Source of the DNA: Bradyrhizobium sp. SZCCT0153 | Lineage (GTDB): Bacteria > Pseudomonadota > Alphaproteobacteria > Rhizobiales > Xanthobacteraceae | Assembly (NCBI RefSeq): GCF_018129995.1 | Contig: NZ_JAFCKS010000008.1 | Coordinates: 124,001-188,000, forward strand | Length of the DNA: 64,000 nt | Direction: 5' to 3' | In this document: one piece after another, positions 17,144 to 25,197 of the stretch | How the letters are laid out: every line of letters begins with the position of its first letter | How positions within the stretch are numbered: the stretch's first letter is position 1 | Notes under the pieces: generated by a model | Seen by the model: the letters and a program-made list of their open reading frames with translations, nothing else | The model's database searches: none | What the model was told of the DNA's origin: nothing | Translations under genes and position numbers: made by a program

Positions 17144-18511
17144 ATGCGGGCCATGACGATCGAAGAACCAGCGCGCCAGGTGCCGCTTTACGGCGAATAT
17201 GAAGTCGTCGTGCTCGGCGGCGGGCCGGCCGGCATCGTGGCAGCGGCGTCAGCCGCGCGGGCAGGGCGGAAGACGCTGCTGATCGAGCGTTACGGCTTCC
17301 TCGGCGGCATGGGCACTGCCGCCGGCGTTACCAATTTTTGCGGCCTGCACGGCAATGTCTACGGCGAGGCGCATCGGCTGGTTCAGGGCATGGCGTCCGA
17401 GTTGCTGGCGCGGATCGATCGCCTGAACGGGCTGAACGCGCCACATCTGATCCTCGGCAAGGTTTTCGCCCAGGCCTATGACACCGCGGCCTACAAGATC
17501 GCGGCCGACGAACTGCTCGCCAGCCACAAGGTGCACATCCTCTTCCATGCCCTTGGTGCCGGCGTGGTGATGGGCGACGACCGCCGCATCGATGCGCTGA
17601 TGGTCGAGACCAAGGCCGGCCGGCAGGCGGTTCGCTCGGAGATCTTCATCGACTGCTCGGGTGACGGTGATCTCGCCGTCTGGGCCGGCGCGCCGTTCGA
17701 ACTCGGCGACGAGCACGGCCATCCGATGTACCCCTCGATGATGCTGCGCCTGAACGGCATCGATCCCGAGAGGGCTGGCGATGCGTGGCGGACCATTCCG
17801 CAATTGATGGAGAAGGCGCTTGCCGCGGGCACGCACAAATTCCCGCGCAAGAGCGCGATCGTGCGACCGCAGAAATCCGGCATCGAATGGCGGGTGAATT
17901 TCACGCAGGTCGCGCGCGAGGATGGCCATGCCATCAACGGTATCGAGCCCGACGACCTCACCCGCGGCGAGATCGAGGGCCGCAAGCAGGCACTCGCCGC
18001 CTTCGAATTCCTGCGTAGCACTGTGCCGGGGTTTGAAAAGTCCTACATCGTCGATTTGCCGCCGCAGCTCGGCATCCGCGAGACCCGCCGCATCAAGGGC
18101 GGCTACCAGCTCAGCGGCGAGGACGTGCTCGGATGCGCCTCGTTCGAGGATTCCATCGGCGTCAATGGCTGGCCGATCGAGGCTCATGTTCCCGGCGATG
18201 TCGTCTTCACCTTCCCGCCGATCCCGGAATCGCGCGGCTATAACGAGCTGCCCTATCGGATGCTGGTGCCCGAGGGCGTCGACAACCTCCTGGTCGCCGG
18301 CCGCTGCGCCTCGATGACCCATGAGGGCCAGTCGGCGGCCCGGGTCTCCGGTGCCTGTTTCGCGATGGGGGAGGCCGCCGGTTCCGCGGCAGCGCTGGCG
18401 CTCTCCGGAAACCGGATACCCCGTGACATCCCCATTGAAAAATTGCAGGAAACATTGAAACAACAGGGCGCCTTTATCGGACGGGACCAGCCCGTCCCCG
18501 GGGGCCTGTAA
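17144..18511 (+). CDS. FAD-dependent oxidoreductase (FAD_oxidored family)
   Basis: A 455-residue soluble flavoprotein. The dinucleotide-binding loop is VVVLGGGPAGIVAAASAARA, followed by TLLIERYGFLGGMGTAAGV. A second flavin contact sits near IFIDCSGDGDLAVWAG, and the C-terminal flavin loop is NLLVAGRCASMTHEGQSAA. This layout fits the PF12831 family, whose members oxidise diverse small organic compounds. ATG 17144 follows AGGA. It heads an operon with a substrate-binding protein, an ATPase and a permease, so it probably acts on the imported compound. Confidence 0.87.
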   Translation: MRAMTIEEPARQVPLYGEYEVVVLGGGPAGIVAAASAARAGRKTLLIERYGFLGGMGTAAGVTNFCGLHGNVYGEAHRLVQGMASELLARIDRLNGLNAPHLILGKVFAQAYDTAAYKIAADELLASHKVHILFHALGAGVVMGDDRRIDALMVETKAGRQAVRSEIFIDCSGDGDLAVWAGAPFELGDEHGHPMYPSMMLRLNGIDPERAGDAWRTIPQLMEKALAAGTHKFPRKSAIVRPQKSGIEWRVNFTQVAREDGHAINGIEPDDLTRGEIEGRKQALAAFEFLRSTVPGFEKSYIVDLPPQLGIRETRRIKGGYQLSGEDVLGCASFEDSIGVNGWPIEAHVPGDVVFTFPPIPESRGYNELPYRMLVPEGVDNLLVAGRCASMTHEGQSAARVSGACFAMGEAAGSAAALALSGNRIPRDIPIEKLQETLKQQGAFIGRDQPVPGGL

Positions 18512-18553
18512 CGGACTGCAAGAACGACCAAAAGAACCATTGGAGGAAACGGG

Positions 18554-19558
18554 ATGATCGGGATGATGCGGCTTGCGCTTGCGGGCCTTTTGGCAATCAT
18601 GGCGACGAGCACGGTCCGGGCCGAGGACGCGCTGAAGGCCAGGATCGGCGTGCTCCGCCTGTCGTCCTCCGCGCCGGTGTTCATCGCGCAGGACAAGGGC
18701 TATTTCCGCGAGGCCGGCCTCGACGTCGAGCTGAAGTTTTTTGACGCTGCCCAGCCGATCGCGGTCGCGACGACGTCGGGCGACATCGATTTCGGCGTCA
18801 CCGCCTTCACGGCCGGTCTCTATAATCTCGCCGGCAAGGGCACGTTGAAGGTGATCGGCGGCATGAGCCGCGAGAAGGCCGGCTATCCCCTGATCGGCTA
18901 TTTCGCCAGCAACAATGCTTATGCGGCCGGACTGAAGACACCGAAGGATCTCGCGGGCAAGCGCGTGGCGATGACGCAGGTCGGATCGAGCTTTCACTAT
19001 TCGCTTGGCCTGCTCGCCGACAAATACGGCTTCAAGCTCGCCGACGTGAAGATCGTGCCGCTGCAATCGCTGTCGAACGCGGCGGCCGCGCTGAAGGGCG
19101 AGACCGTCGATGCGGCGCTGCTGCCGATTTCCACCGCGCGAAAGCTGATCGACGACGGCGGCGCGAAATTCCTGGGCTGGGTCGGCGACGAGACGCCCTG
19201 GCAATTGGGCGCGGTGTTCGCCTCGCCGAAGACGCTGACCAACAAGGTTCTGGTGACGAAGCTGCTCGGCGCATTGGCGAAAGCCGATCGCGAATATCAC
19301 GACGTCATCCTCGCCGCGATGAAGAACGGCGTGGCGCCGATCAACGACAAGACAAAGCCGCTGCTGGAGATCATCGCAAAGTACACCAATCTGCCGGTCG
19401 AGCAGGTGGTCGGCAATTGCGCCTATATCGATCCCGACGGCAAGCTCGACGTGAAGAACGTCGACAACCAGATCAAATGGCTCCAGGAGCAGGGCTTTGC
19501 CGACAAGGGTTTTGACGCGGATGCGATCATCGCCAAGGAATATGTGAAGGCGGATTGA
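18554..19558 (+). CDS. ABC transporter substrate-binding protein (NMT1/THI5-like)
   Basis: A 334-residue periplasmic binding protein with a strong GGAGGAAACGGG ribosome site. The signal peptide is MIGMMRLALAGLLAIMATST, cleaved near VRA. The mature protein has the SsuA/TauA/NMT1 pattern: IGVLRLSSSAPVFIAQDKGY, then AGLDVELKFFDAAQPIAVA, then LKTPKDLAGKRVAMTQVGSS. Family ligands include sulfonates, nitrate and pyrimidines; none can be chosen here. It supplies the ABC pair immediately downstream. Confidence 0.9.
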   Translation: MIGMMRLALAGLLAIMATSTVRAEDALKARIGVLRLSSSAPVFIAQDKGYFREAGLDVELKFFDAAQPIAVATTSGDIDFGVTAFTAGLYNLAGKGTLKVIGGMSREKAGYPLIGYFASNNAYAAGLKTPKDLAGKRVAMTQVGSSFHYSLGLLADKYGFKLADVKIVPLQSLSNAAAALKGETVDAALLPISTARKLIDDGGAKFLGWVGDETPWQLGAVFASPKTLTNKVLVTKLLGALAKADREYHDVILAAMKNGVAPINDKTKPLLEIIAKYTNLPVEQVVGNCAYIDPDGKLDVKNVDNQIKWLQEQGFADKGFDADAIIAKEYVKAD

Positions 19559-19574
19559 GAGTAGAACGTACCTT

Positions 19575-20348
19575 ATGGACCTGATCTCCAACCACATCAG
19601 CCATCGCTTCGGCGATCTCGCCGTGCTCGACGACGTCTCGTTCACGGTCAGCGCCGGCGAGGTGGTGGCGATCGTCGGGCCGTCGGGCTGCGGCAAGAGC
19701 ACGCTGCTGTCGATCCTTGGCGGCTTGCTGCAGCCGACGTCCGGTGCGCCGGAGCTGCGCGGATCGCCGCCGGCGGACAGTCTCAATCCGCTGACCTTCG
19801 TGTTTCAGGATTTTGCGCTGCTGCCCTGGGCGACGGTGGAGGAGAACGTCGAATTTTCGTTGCTGCACACCCCACTCTCGGCCACCCAGCGCCGCGCGCT
19901 GGTCGAGGATGCGCTGCGCCGCACCGGCCTGACCGATTTCCGCAAAACCTATCCAAAGCAGCTCTCCGGCGGCATGCGCCAGCGCGTCGGCATTTCGCGC
20001 GCGCTCGCGGTCAGGCCGGCCATTCTCCTGATGGACGAGCCGCTCTCGGCGCTGGATTCGCAGACCCGCGAGCTCCTGATGGAGGATTTCGTCCGCCTGC
20101 TCGCCGATGGCGGCATGGGCGCGGTCTACGTCACGCATAATCTCGAAGAGGCGGCGCGGCTTGCCGACCGCATCGTGGTGCTGTCGCGGCGTCCCGGCCG
20201 CATCCGCGAGGTCGTGAGCGTGCCGATGACGCGCGCCGAACGCGGTGAAATCGCAGCCCGCGAAAAGCTGCTCGCGCTTCAGAACCAGATCTGGTCGCTG
20301 ATCCGCAACGAGGCGATCGATGCCGAGCGCGAGGTGCAGCATGCTTGA
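19575..20348 (+). CDS. ABC transporter ATP-binding protein (SsuB/TauB type)
   Basis: A 257-residue nucleotide-binding subunit on the cytosolic face. Walker A is VGPSGCGKSTLLS, the Q-loop is FVFQDFALLPW, the ABC signature is LSGGMRQRVGISRAL, Walker B is AILLMDEPLSALD, and the H-loop His is in VYVTHNLEEA. It starts 16 bp after the binding-protein gene, and its last 8 bases overlap the permease start. It drives uptake of the ligand of the 18554-19558 protein. Confidence 0.93.
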   Translation: MDLISNHISHRFGDLAVLDDVSFTVSAGEVVAIVGPSGCGKSTLLSILGGLLQPTSGAPELRGSPPADSLNPLTFVFQDFALLPWATVEENVEFSLLHTPLSATQRRALVEDALRRTGLTDFRKTYPKQLSGGMRQRVGISRALAVRPAILLMDEPLSALDSQTRELLMEDFVRLLADGGMGAVYVTHNLEEAARLADRIVVLSRRPGRIREVVSVPMTRAERGEIAAREKLLALQNQIWSLIRNEAIDAEREVQHA

Positions 20349-21165
20349 TCGCGCTCCGGCGGGAACATCTGTGAAAGATGAAGCAGCCCGGCGCGTCCGG
20401 TTCCGCGGCGCGGGCTTCGTGCCCGCCAGCAGCCGTTTTGGCGGCTGGATCGCGCTCGCGCTTGTCATCGCGATCTGGCAGGCGGCCGGCAGCACCGGTC
20501 TCGTCAATCCGTTATTCTTGCCGGCGCCATCCGCGATCGCGCGGGCCATCTACCAGCTCGCCGTTTCCGGCGCGCTTTGGCAGCATCTCTCGGCGTCACT
20601 GCTGAGGATCGGCGTGGGCTGGCTGCTGGGAACCGCGGCCGGCGTGGTCGTCGGCTTTGCCATCGGCCTGTCGCGGCTTGCGCGCAGCGTCGGCATCACC
20701 TTCATCTCGGCGCTGTTTCCGATCCCGAAGATCGCGTTGCTGCCGCTGCTGATCCTCTGGCTCGGCATCGGCGAAGAGCCGAAGATCGCGACCATTGCGC
20801 TCGGGGTCTTTTTCTCGACCGCGATCTCGGTCTATAGCGGCGTCGATGCCGTGCCGCGCAACCTCATCCGCATGGCGCAGAGCTTCAATGTCCCCTTCGC
20901 CACCATCGTGCGCAAGGTGATCTGGCCCGGCGCGCTGCCCGCGATCCTCGCCGGCTTCCGCATCACCGCTTCGGTGGCGCTGCTGCTCGTCGTCAGCGCC
21001 GAGATGATCGGCGCGCAATACGGCATCGGCGCATTCGTGCTCCAGGCCGGCAATCTGATGCAGACGGATCAACTGCTCGCGGGCGTGGTGATCCTGTCGG
21101 TGTTTGGATTGGCGGTGGGGAAGGTGATCGGTTGGCTGGAGACCAGGTTGCTGCACTGGCGGTAG
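20341..21165 (+). CDS. ABC transporter permease (SsuC/TauC type)
   Basis: A 274-residue inner-membrane permease. ATG 20341 overlaps the ATPase stop by 8 bp, a sign of translational coupling. About six hydrophobic segments are seen (WIALALVIAIWQAAG, GWLLGTAAGVVVGFAIGLS, FISALFPIPKIALLPLLILW and others). The EAA-type cytosolic loop that contacts the ATPase is around VKVIWPGALPAILAGFRIT-like residues. It forms the channel for the operon's substrate. A palindromic element follows the stop. Confidence 0.92.
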   Translation: MLDRAPAGTSVKDEAARRVRFRGAGFVPASSRFGGWIALALVIAIWQAAGSTGLVNPLFLPAPSAIARAIYQLAVSGALWQHLSASLLRIGVGWLLGTAAGVVVGFAIGLSRLARSVGITFISALFPIPKIALLPLLILWLGIGEEPKIATIALGVFFSTAISVYSGVDAVPRNLIRMAQSFNVPFATIVRKVIWPGALPAILAGFRITASVALLLVVSAEMIGAQYGIGAFVLQAGNLMQTDQLLAGVVILSVFGLAVGKVIGWLETRLLHWR

Positions 21166-21181
21166 CCAAAATCACCGCTGC

Positions 21182-21276
21182 CGTAGGGTAGGCAAAGCGA
21201 AGCGTGCCCACCATCCTCTCATCACTCGCGAAGGCGTGGTGGGCACGGCGCAAGAGGGCCTTTGCCCACCCTACGA
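21182..21276. repeat. palindromic repeat (GTAGGGTAGGCAAAGC / TTTGCCCACCCTACG type)
   Basis: Two inverted blocks fill the gap between convergent genes ending at 21165 and 21287. CGTAGGGTAGGCAAAG near 21182 pairs imperfectly with CTTTGCCCACCCTACG near 21261, and CGTGCCCACCA near 21203 pairs with TGGTGGGCACG near 21237. I remember this as a common dispersed element in Bradyrhizobium intergenic DNA. It may form a long cruciform and end transcription in both directions. Confidence 0.8.
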
Positions 21277-21286
21277 GAGCGGTGCC

Positions 21287-22327
21287 TCACGCATTCCCGC
21301 GATCCTCGCGAAACAGATCCAGCTTCTGCTGCACGGGCCGATCCGAGAAGCTGAACAGCACGGCATCATCGTCCGCCTCGTGCGTCACCCACTGCCAGCT
21401 CGGCACCACGAACAGATCGCGCGGGCCCCATTCGAAAACAGCGTCCCCGATGCGGCTGCGGCCGCGTCCCTCGATCGGACAGAACACGGTCGCATCGGTC
21501 GCGCGATAGCGCGCGGTCTTGAAGCCCTTTGGCAGCAGTTGGATGAAGGTGCCGATGGTGGGCATCGCGAAATCGCCGGTCTCGGGATTGCTGAACTTCA
21601 GCTTCAGTCCGTGACAGGCGTCCCATTCCTGGCTCGCGCGGGCTTTCTCCAGCGCCTCGCGGGTATAGGCATAGGGATAGCTGAAGATCGGCGAGGTCTT
21701 CGAGCTTCGCTTCACGTCGACCGGCAGCAGATTGTGGCCGTAGCGCGCAAAGCTGTTGCCGGCGGGCTTGGTGATCCTTTGCTGGTCTTCCTTCGATCCT
21801 TCCGCGAAGGAGCAGTCGAAGAACTGCACCAGCGGAATATCGAGGCCGTCGAGCCAGAACATCGGCTCGCTGGTCTCGTTGGAATGATCATGCCAGGTCA
21901 TCGACGGCGTGATGATGAAGTCGCCGGGCTCCATCGCGGTGCGCTCGCCGTCCACCGCGGTGTGGGCGCCCTTGCCTTCGAGCACGAAGCGCAGTGCCGA
22001 CTGGCTATGGCGGTGCGCGGGCGCGACGTCGCCGGGGACAACCATCTGCACGCCGGCATAGAGCGAGGTCGTGATCTTCGATTGGCCGCGCAGGCCGGGA
22101 TTCTCGAGCACCAGCACGCGCCGCTCGGCCTCCTTGGCCGTGATCAGCTTGCCGGCCTCCGTCATGTAGTCCCGGATGACGTCGAATTTCCACAGATGCG
22201 GCCGGCAGGCGCTTTTCGGCTCCGGCGTGATCAGATCGCCCATCACCGTCCACAGCGCGGTGAGATTTTCGCCGTCGATCTTCTTGTAGAAGGCCTCGCG
22301 TTCGGGCGTCTTGGTCACGGCTTCCAT
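21287..22327 (-). CDS. gtdA: gentisate 1,2-dioxygenase
   Basis: A 346-residue bicupin Fe(II) enzyme that opens the ring of gentisate (2,5-dihydroxybenzoate) to maleylpyruvate. The N-terminal cupin shows metal ligands in APAHRHSQSALRFVLEGKG and TWHDHSNETSEPMFWLDGLD, both characteristic of this family. The C-terminal cupin (VFEWGPRDLFVVPSWQWVTH) is also complete. Length matches known enzymes of about 350 residues. It faces the isomerase and MarR genes across a 91-bp promoter region with a strong -35/-10 pair and an operator-like palindrome. Confidence 0.92.
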   Translation of the reverse strand: MEAVTKTPEREAFYKKIDGENLTALWTVMGDLITPEPKSACRPHLWKFDVIRDYMTEAGKLITAKEAERRVLVLENPGLRGQSKITTSLYAGVQMVVPGDVAPAHRHSQSALRFVLEGKGAHTAVDGERTAMEPGDFIITPSMTWHDHSNETSEPMFWLDGLDIPLVQFFDCSFAEGSKEDQQRITKPAGNSFARYGHNLLPVDVKRSSKTSPIFSYPYAYTREALEKARASQEWDACHGLKLKFSNPETGDFAMPTIGTFIQLLPKGFKTARYRATDATVFCPIEGRGRSRIGDAVFEWGPRDLFVVPSWQWVTHEADDDAVLFSFSDRPVQQKLDLFREDRGNA

Positions 22328-22353
22328 GGTGCGGCTCCCGTTCGTTTTGTTGA

Positions 22354-22393
22354 TTGACAGTATACTGACGATCTAGGTAGCGTCAACTTGACG
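22354..22393 (-). promoter_or_regulatory. gtdA promoter with probable MarR operator
   Basis: On the minus strand there is a -35 TTGACG (22381-22386), a 16-bp spacer and a -10 TATACT (22359-22364). The -10 lies inside a perfect 10-bp palindrome, CAGTATACTG (22358-22367). A 24-bp block (22354-22377) recurs with two mismatches at 26349-26372 before the monooxygenase gene. A second small palindrome, CGTCAACTTGACG, covers 22381-22393. A regulator bound here would block RNA polymerase. The divergently transcribed MarR gene is the obvious candidate. Confidence 0.7.
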
Positions 22394-22418
22394 AACAAGA
22401 ATGACAGGGAGGCCTCCC

Positions 22419-23051
22419 ATGAAGCTGCACGGCTATTTCCGCTCCAGCGCCGCCTATCGGGTACGGATCGCGCTGAACCTGAAGGGCCTCGGTGCCGAGC
22501 ATCTGCCGCATCACCTTCGCAAGGGCGAGCAGTGCGCGCCCGCCTATCTGGCCATCAATCCGCAAGGCCTGGTGCCGACGCTGGAGGATGATACGGGTAC
22601 TGTGCTGACCCAATCGGTCGCGATCATCGAATGGCTCGACGAGACCCATCCCAATCCGCCGTTGCTGCCGAAGGATGCGCTGCAACGCGCGAAGGTCAGG
22701 GCGTTCGCGCTGGCGATCGCCTGCGACACCCATCCGGTGCAGAATTTGAAGGTGCTGGCGCGCCTGCGCGAGCTCGGCCTTGCCGAGGAGAAGGTCCAGG
22801 AGTGGGCGGCGTGGGTCAACCGCGAGGGGCTCTCGGCCTGCGAGACGCTGATCAGGGACGAGCCGGGACCGTTCTGCTTCGGTGAAGCCCCGACGCTCGC
22901 CGATCTCTGCCTGGTGCCGCAGCTCGCGAACGCCCGCCGCTTCGGCGTCGACGTCTCGGCCTATCCACGGCTGCTCAGGGCGGAAGCCGCAGCCAAGGCG
23001 CTTGCGGCGTTCGCCAACGCCGCGCCGGAAAAGCAGGCCGATGCCGAGTAA
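22419..23051 (+). CDS. maiA: zeta-class GST, maleylpyruvate/maleylacetoacetate isomerase
   Basis: A 210-residue glutathione-S-transferase of the zeta class. The signature YFRSSAAYRVRIALNLKGL at the N-terminus and AINPQGLVPTLEDD mark the glutathione site. ATG 22419 follows AGGGAGG. Beside gentisate dioxygenase, the expected reaction is glutathione-dependent cis-trans isomerisation of maleylpyruvate to fumarylpyruvate. Sequence alone cannot separate this from maleylacetoacetate isomerase. The stop overlaps the start of the MarR gene. No fumarylpyruvate hydrolase gene is present in the cluster. Confidence 0.88.
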   Translation: MKLHGYFRSSAAYRVRIALNLKGLGAEHLPHHLRKGEQCAPAYLAINPQGLVPTLEDDTGTVLTQSVAIIEWLDETHPNPPLLPKDALQRAKVRAFALAIACDTHPVQNLKVLARLRELGLAEEKVQEWAAWVNREGLSACETLIRDEPGPFCFGEAPTLADLCLVPQLANARRFGVDVSAYPRLLRAEAAAKALAAFANAAPEKQADAE

Positions 23052-23553
23052 GCCTGCACCGCCCATCACGATAGACGCGGTCTATGCTGCGCCGGGCTAT
23101 TTGTTCCGGCGCATGCAGCAGATCGCGGTCTCGATCTTCATGGAGGAGTGCAAGGCGTTCGATCTCACGCCGGTGCAATACGCGGCGCTGATCGCGATCC
23201 ATACCCATCCCGGCATCGACGCGACGCGGCTATCCGCGGTGATCGCCTTCGACCGCTCGACGCTCGGCAGCGTGATCGAGCGGCTTCAGGCCAAGGATTT
23301 TGTCGAGCGCAAACCGGCACCCGAGGACAAGCGGATCAAGCTGCTCTATCTGACCAAGTCCGGCGCGACGATCCTGCGCGAGATCATTCCCGCGGTCGAA
23401 CGCGCGCAGGCGCGGATGCTGGAGCCGCTGAAGCCCGCTGAGCGCAAGGCGCTGATGGGGCTGCTGGTCCAGCTCGTCGATCTCAACAACGAGGCGTCAC
23501 GCGTGCCGCTACGCGCGGAGGATGCGCTGGAGCATCTGGGAAAGGCGGGGTGA
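23041..23553 (+). CDS. MarR-family transcriptional regulator
   Basis: A 170-residue winged-helix regulator. ATG 23041 lies inside the last codons of maiA (11-bp overlap), so translation is coupled. The MarR core is plain: FDLTPVQYAALIAIHTHPGI, LSAVIAFDRSTLGSVIERLQ (recognition helix) and the wing ERKPAPEDKRIKLLYLTKSG. It is likely to repress the two divergent promoters that share the CAGTATAC motif. MarR proteins of aromatic clusters such as CouR and HcaR respond to aryl-CoA thioesters, which would fit the ligase in this cluster. Confidence 0.9.
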   Translation: MPSKPAPPITIDAVYAAPGYLFRRMQQIAVSIFMEECKAFDLTPVQYAALIAIHTHPGIDATRLSAVIAFDRSTLGSVIERLQAKDFVERKPAPEDKRIKLLYLTKSGATILREIIPAVERAQARMLEPLKPAERKALMGLLVQLVDLNNEASRVPLRAEDALEHLGKAG

Positions 23554-23583
23554 GGGCGGTGTGAGTGAGGCTGCGCAGTCGCC

Positions 23584-25197
23584 TCACATCCGCAGCAGCG
23601 CCTGCCGGTCGATCTTTCCCGTCCCCGTCTTCGGCAACTCGTCGATGAAGATCACCTCGCGCGGATATTTGTAAGGCAGCAGCTTGCCCTTCACATAGTC
23701 CTGCAACCGCCGCGTCGCTTCGCGCTGGTCGGCGGCGCGGCTGTTCATCACAACCACCGCCTTCAGCGTCATGCGACGGTCGGGCAGCTCGGCCGCGAAC
23801 ACCGCGCATTCGCGGATGTCGGGGTGATCGGCGAGGCAGAGCTCGACCTCGAGCGGGTAGACCCATTGGCCGGAGATCTTGATGAGATCGTCGGCACGGC
23901 CGCGGAAGAAGTGGAATCCGTCGGCATCGCGGACGAAACGGTCGCCGGTGTAGATCCAGCCGCCGTCACGGATGGTCTCGGCGGATTTGTCCGGCCGGTT
24001 CCAGTACAGCGGCGTGTTGGAATCGCCGCGGACCCACAAGATGCCTTCCTCGTCGTCGGCGACGTCGCGGCCGTCCTTGTCGCGCAGCGCGACCTCGTAG
24101 CCGGGCACGCGCAGACCAGCGGCGCCGAGCTTCTTCCGCTCGGGGCGGTTGGAGAGGTAGATGTGCAGCACCTCGGTCGAGCCGAGTCCTTCGACGATCT
24201 CCAGGCCCGTGAGCGTCTTCCAGCCATTGAAGACGTCGGCCGAGAGCACCTCGGCGGCAGAGAGCGCGATGCGCAGCGAGGCGAAGTCGGTCTCGTGCGC
24301 GCCCTCGGCCTTGGTCAGCGACGTGTAGAGCGTCGGCAGGCCGAAGAAGACCGTCGGCTTGTACTGCTCGATCGCCGAGAAGATCGATGCGGGCTTCGGC
24401 TGGCCCGGCAGCAGCAATGTCGCCGCGCCGGCCGAGAACGGGAAGGTGACGGAGTTGCCGAAGCCGTAGGCGAAGAAGATCTTCGGCACCGAGAAGCAGA
24501 TGTCGCCGGGCGCCAGCTTCAACACGTTCTGCGCAAAGGCCGCCTCGCTGTAGGCCATGTCGTGCTGGAGATGCACGATGCCCTTGGGCCGACCGGTCGA
24601 GCCGGAGGAGTACATCCAGAACGCCATCTCGTCGCGATGCGTGTCGGCTTCCGTCAGCTCGGCCGGAAATTGCGCGAGCCAGCCGGCGGCAGCAACGGCG
24701 CTCGGCGCGGCGTGATCGCCCGCCGCGCCGTTGACGACGATCAGGGTACGCAGATTCGTGTCCTTGCAGGCTTCCGCATTGAACCGCGCACAGAACTCGG
24801 CGTCCGCCACCGCAATGGCGGCGCCGGAATCGGCGAGATAGAATTGCAGCAGATCCGGCGGCGTCAGCGTGTTGATCAGCAGCGGCACGAAGCCGGCCCG
24901 CACGGCGCCGAAGAACGCTGCCGGGTAGGCCGGCGTATCGTCGAGGAACAGCAGCACGCGATCGCCGCGCTTCAGGCCGAGCGATGCAAAGCCGTTGCCC
25001 CAGCGGCAAGCCTCTGCACACAGCTCGGCATAGGTCCGCCTGCCCGCGGGACCGATCAGCGCGGGCTTGTCGCCGCGGCCCTTGCCGAGATTGTCGAACA
25101 GCGCGCGGCTGGCGTTGTAGACCTGTGGAACGGAAAAGCCGATCTCGCGCGCGCCCGGACTGTCGGCGGGCACCTGATCGCAAATCTGGTTGCTCAT
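23584..25197 (-). CDS. benzoate-CoA-ligase-family aryl-CoA synthetase
   Basis: A 537-residue AMP-forming ligase expected to activate an aromatic acid with ATP and CoA. ATG 25197 overlaps the monooxygenase stop as ATGA. Motifs are complete: MAFWMYSSGSTGRPKGIVHL (P-loop), IALSAAEVLSADVFNGW and VEGLGSTEVLHIYLSN (A5 region with aromatic pocket), GWIYTGDRFVRDADGFHFF, and the catalytic Lys in LPKTGTGKIDRQALL. The family includes benzoate, 4-hydroxybenzoate and 2-aminobenzoate ligases. Context with an aryl-CoA monooxygenase and gentisate dioxygenase suggests salicylate, 3-hydroxybenzoate or anthranilate. Confidence 0.88.
   Translation of the reverse strand: MSNQICDQVPADSPGAREIGFSVPQVYNASRALFDNLGKGRGDKPALIGPAGRRTYAELCAEACRWGNGFASLGLKRGDRVLLFLDDTPAYPAAFFGAVRAGFVPLLINTLTPPDLLQFYLADSGAAIAVADAEFCARFNAEACKDTNLRTLIVVNGAAGDHAAPSAVAAAGWLAQFPAELTEADTHRDEMAFWMYSSGSTGRPKGIVHLQHDMAYSEAAFAQNVLKLAPGDICFSVPKIFFAYGFGNSVTFPFSAGAATLLLPGQPKPASIFSAIEQYKPTVFFGLPTLYTSLTKAEGAHETDFASLRIALSAAEVLSADVFNGWKTLTGLEIVEGLGSTEVLHIYLSNRPERKKLGAAGLRVPGYEVALRDKDGRDVADDEEGILWVRGDSNTPLYWNRPDKSAETIRDGGWIYTGDRFVRDADGFHFFRGRADDLIKISGQWVYPLEVELCLADHPDIRECAVFAAELPDRRMTLKAVVVMNSRAADQREATRRLQDYVKGKLLPYKYPREVIFIDELPKTGTGKIDRQALLRM

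Noticed and set aside
17249..19786. 845-codon open frame on the minus strand
   Set aside because: Antisense to the FAD oxidoreductase and the receptor gene, both of which have clear motifs and ribosome sites. It has no recognisable domain.
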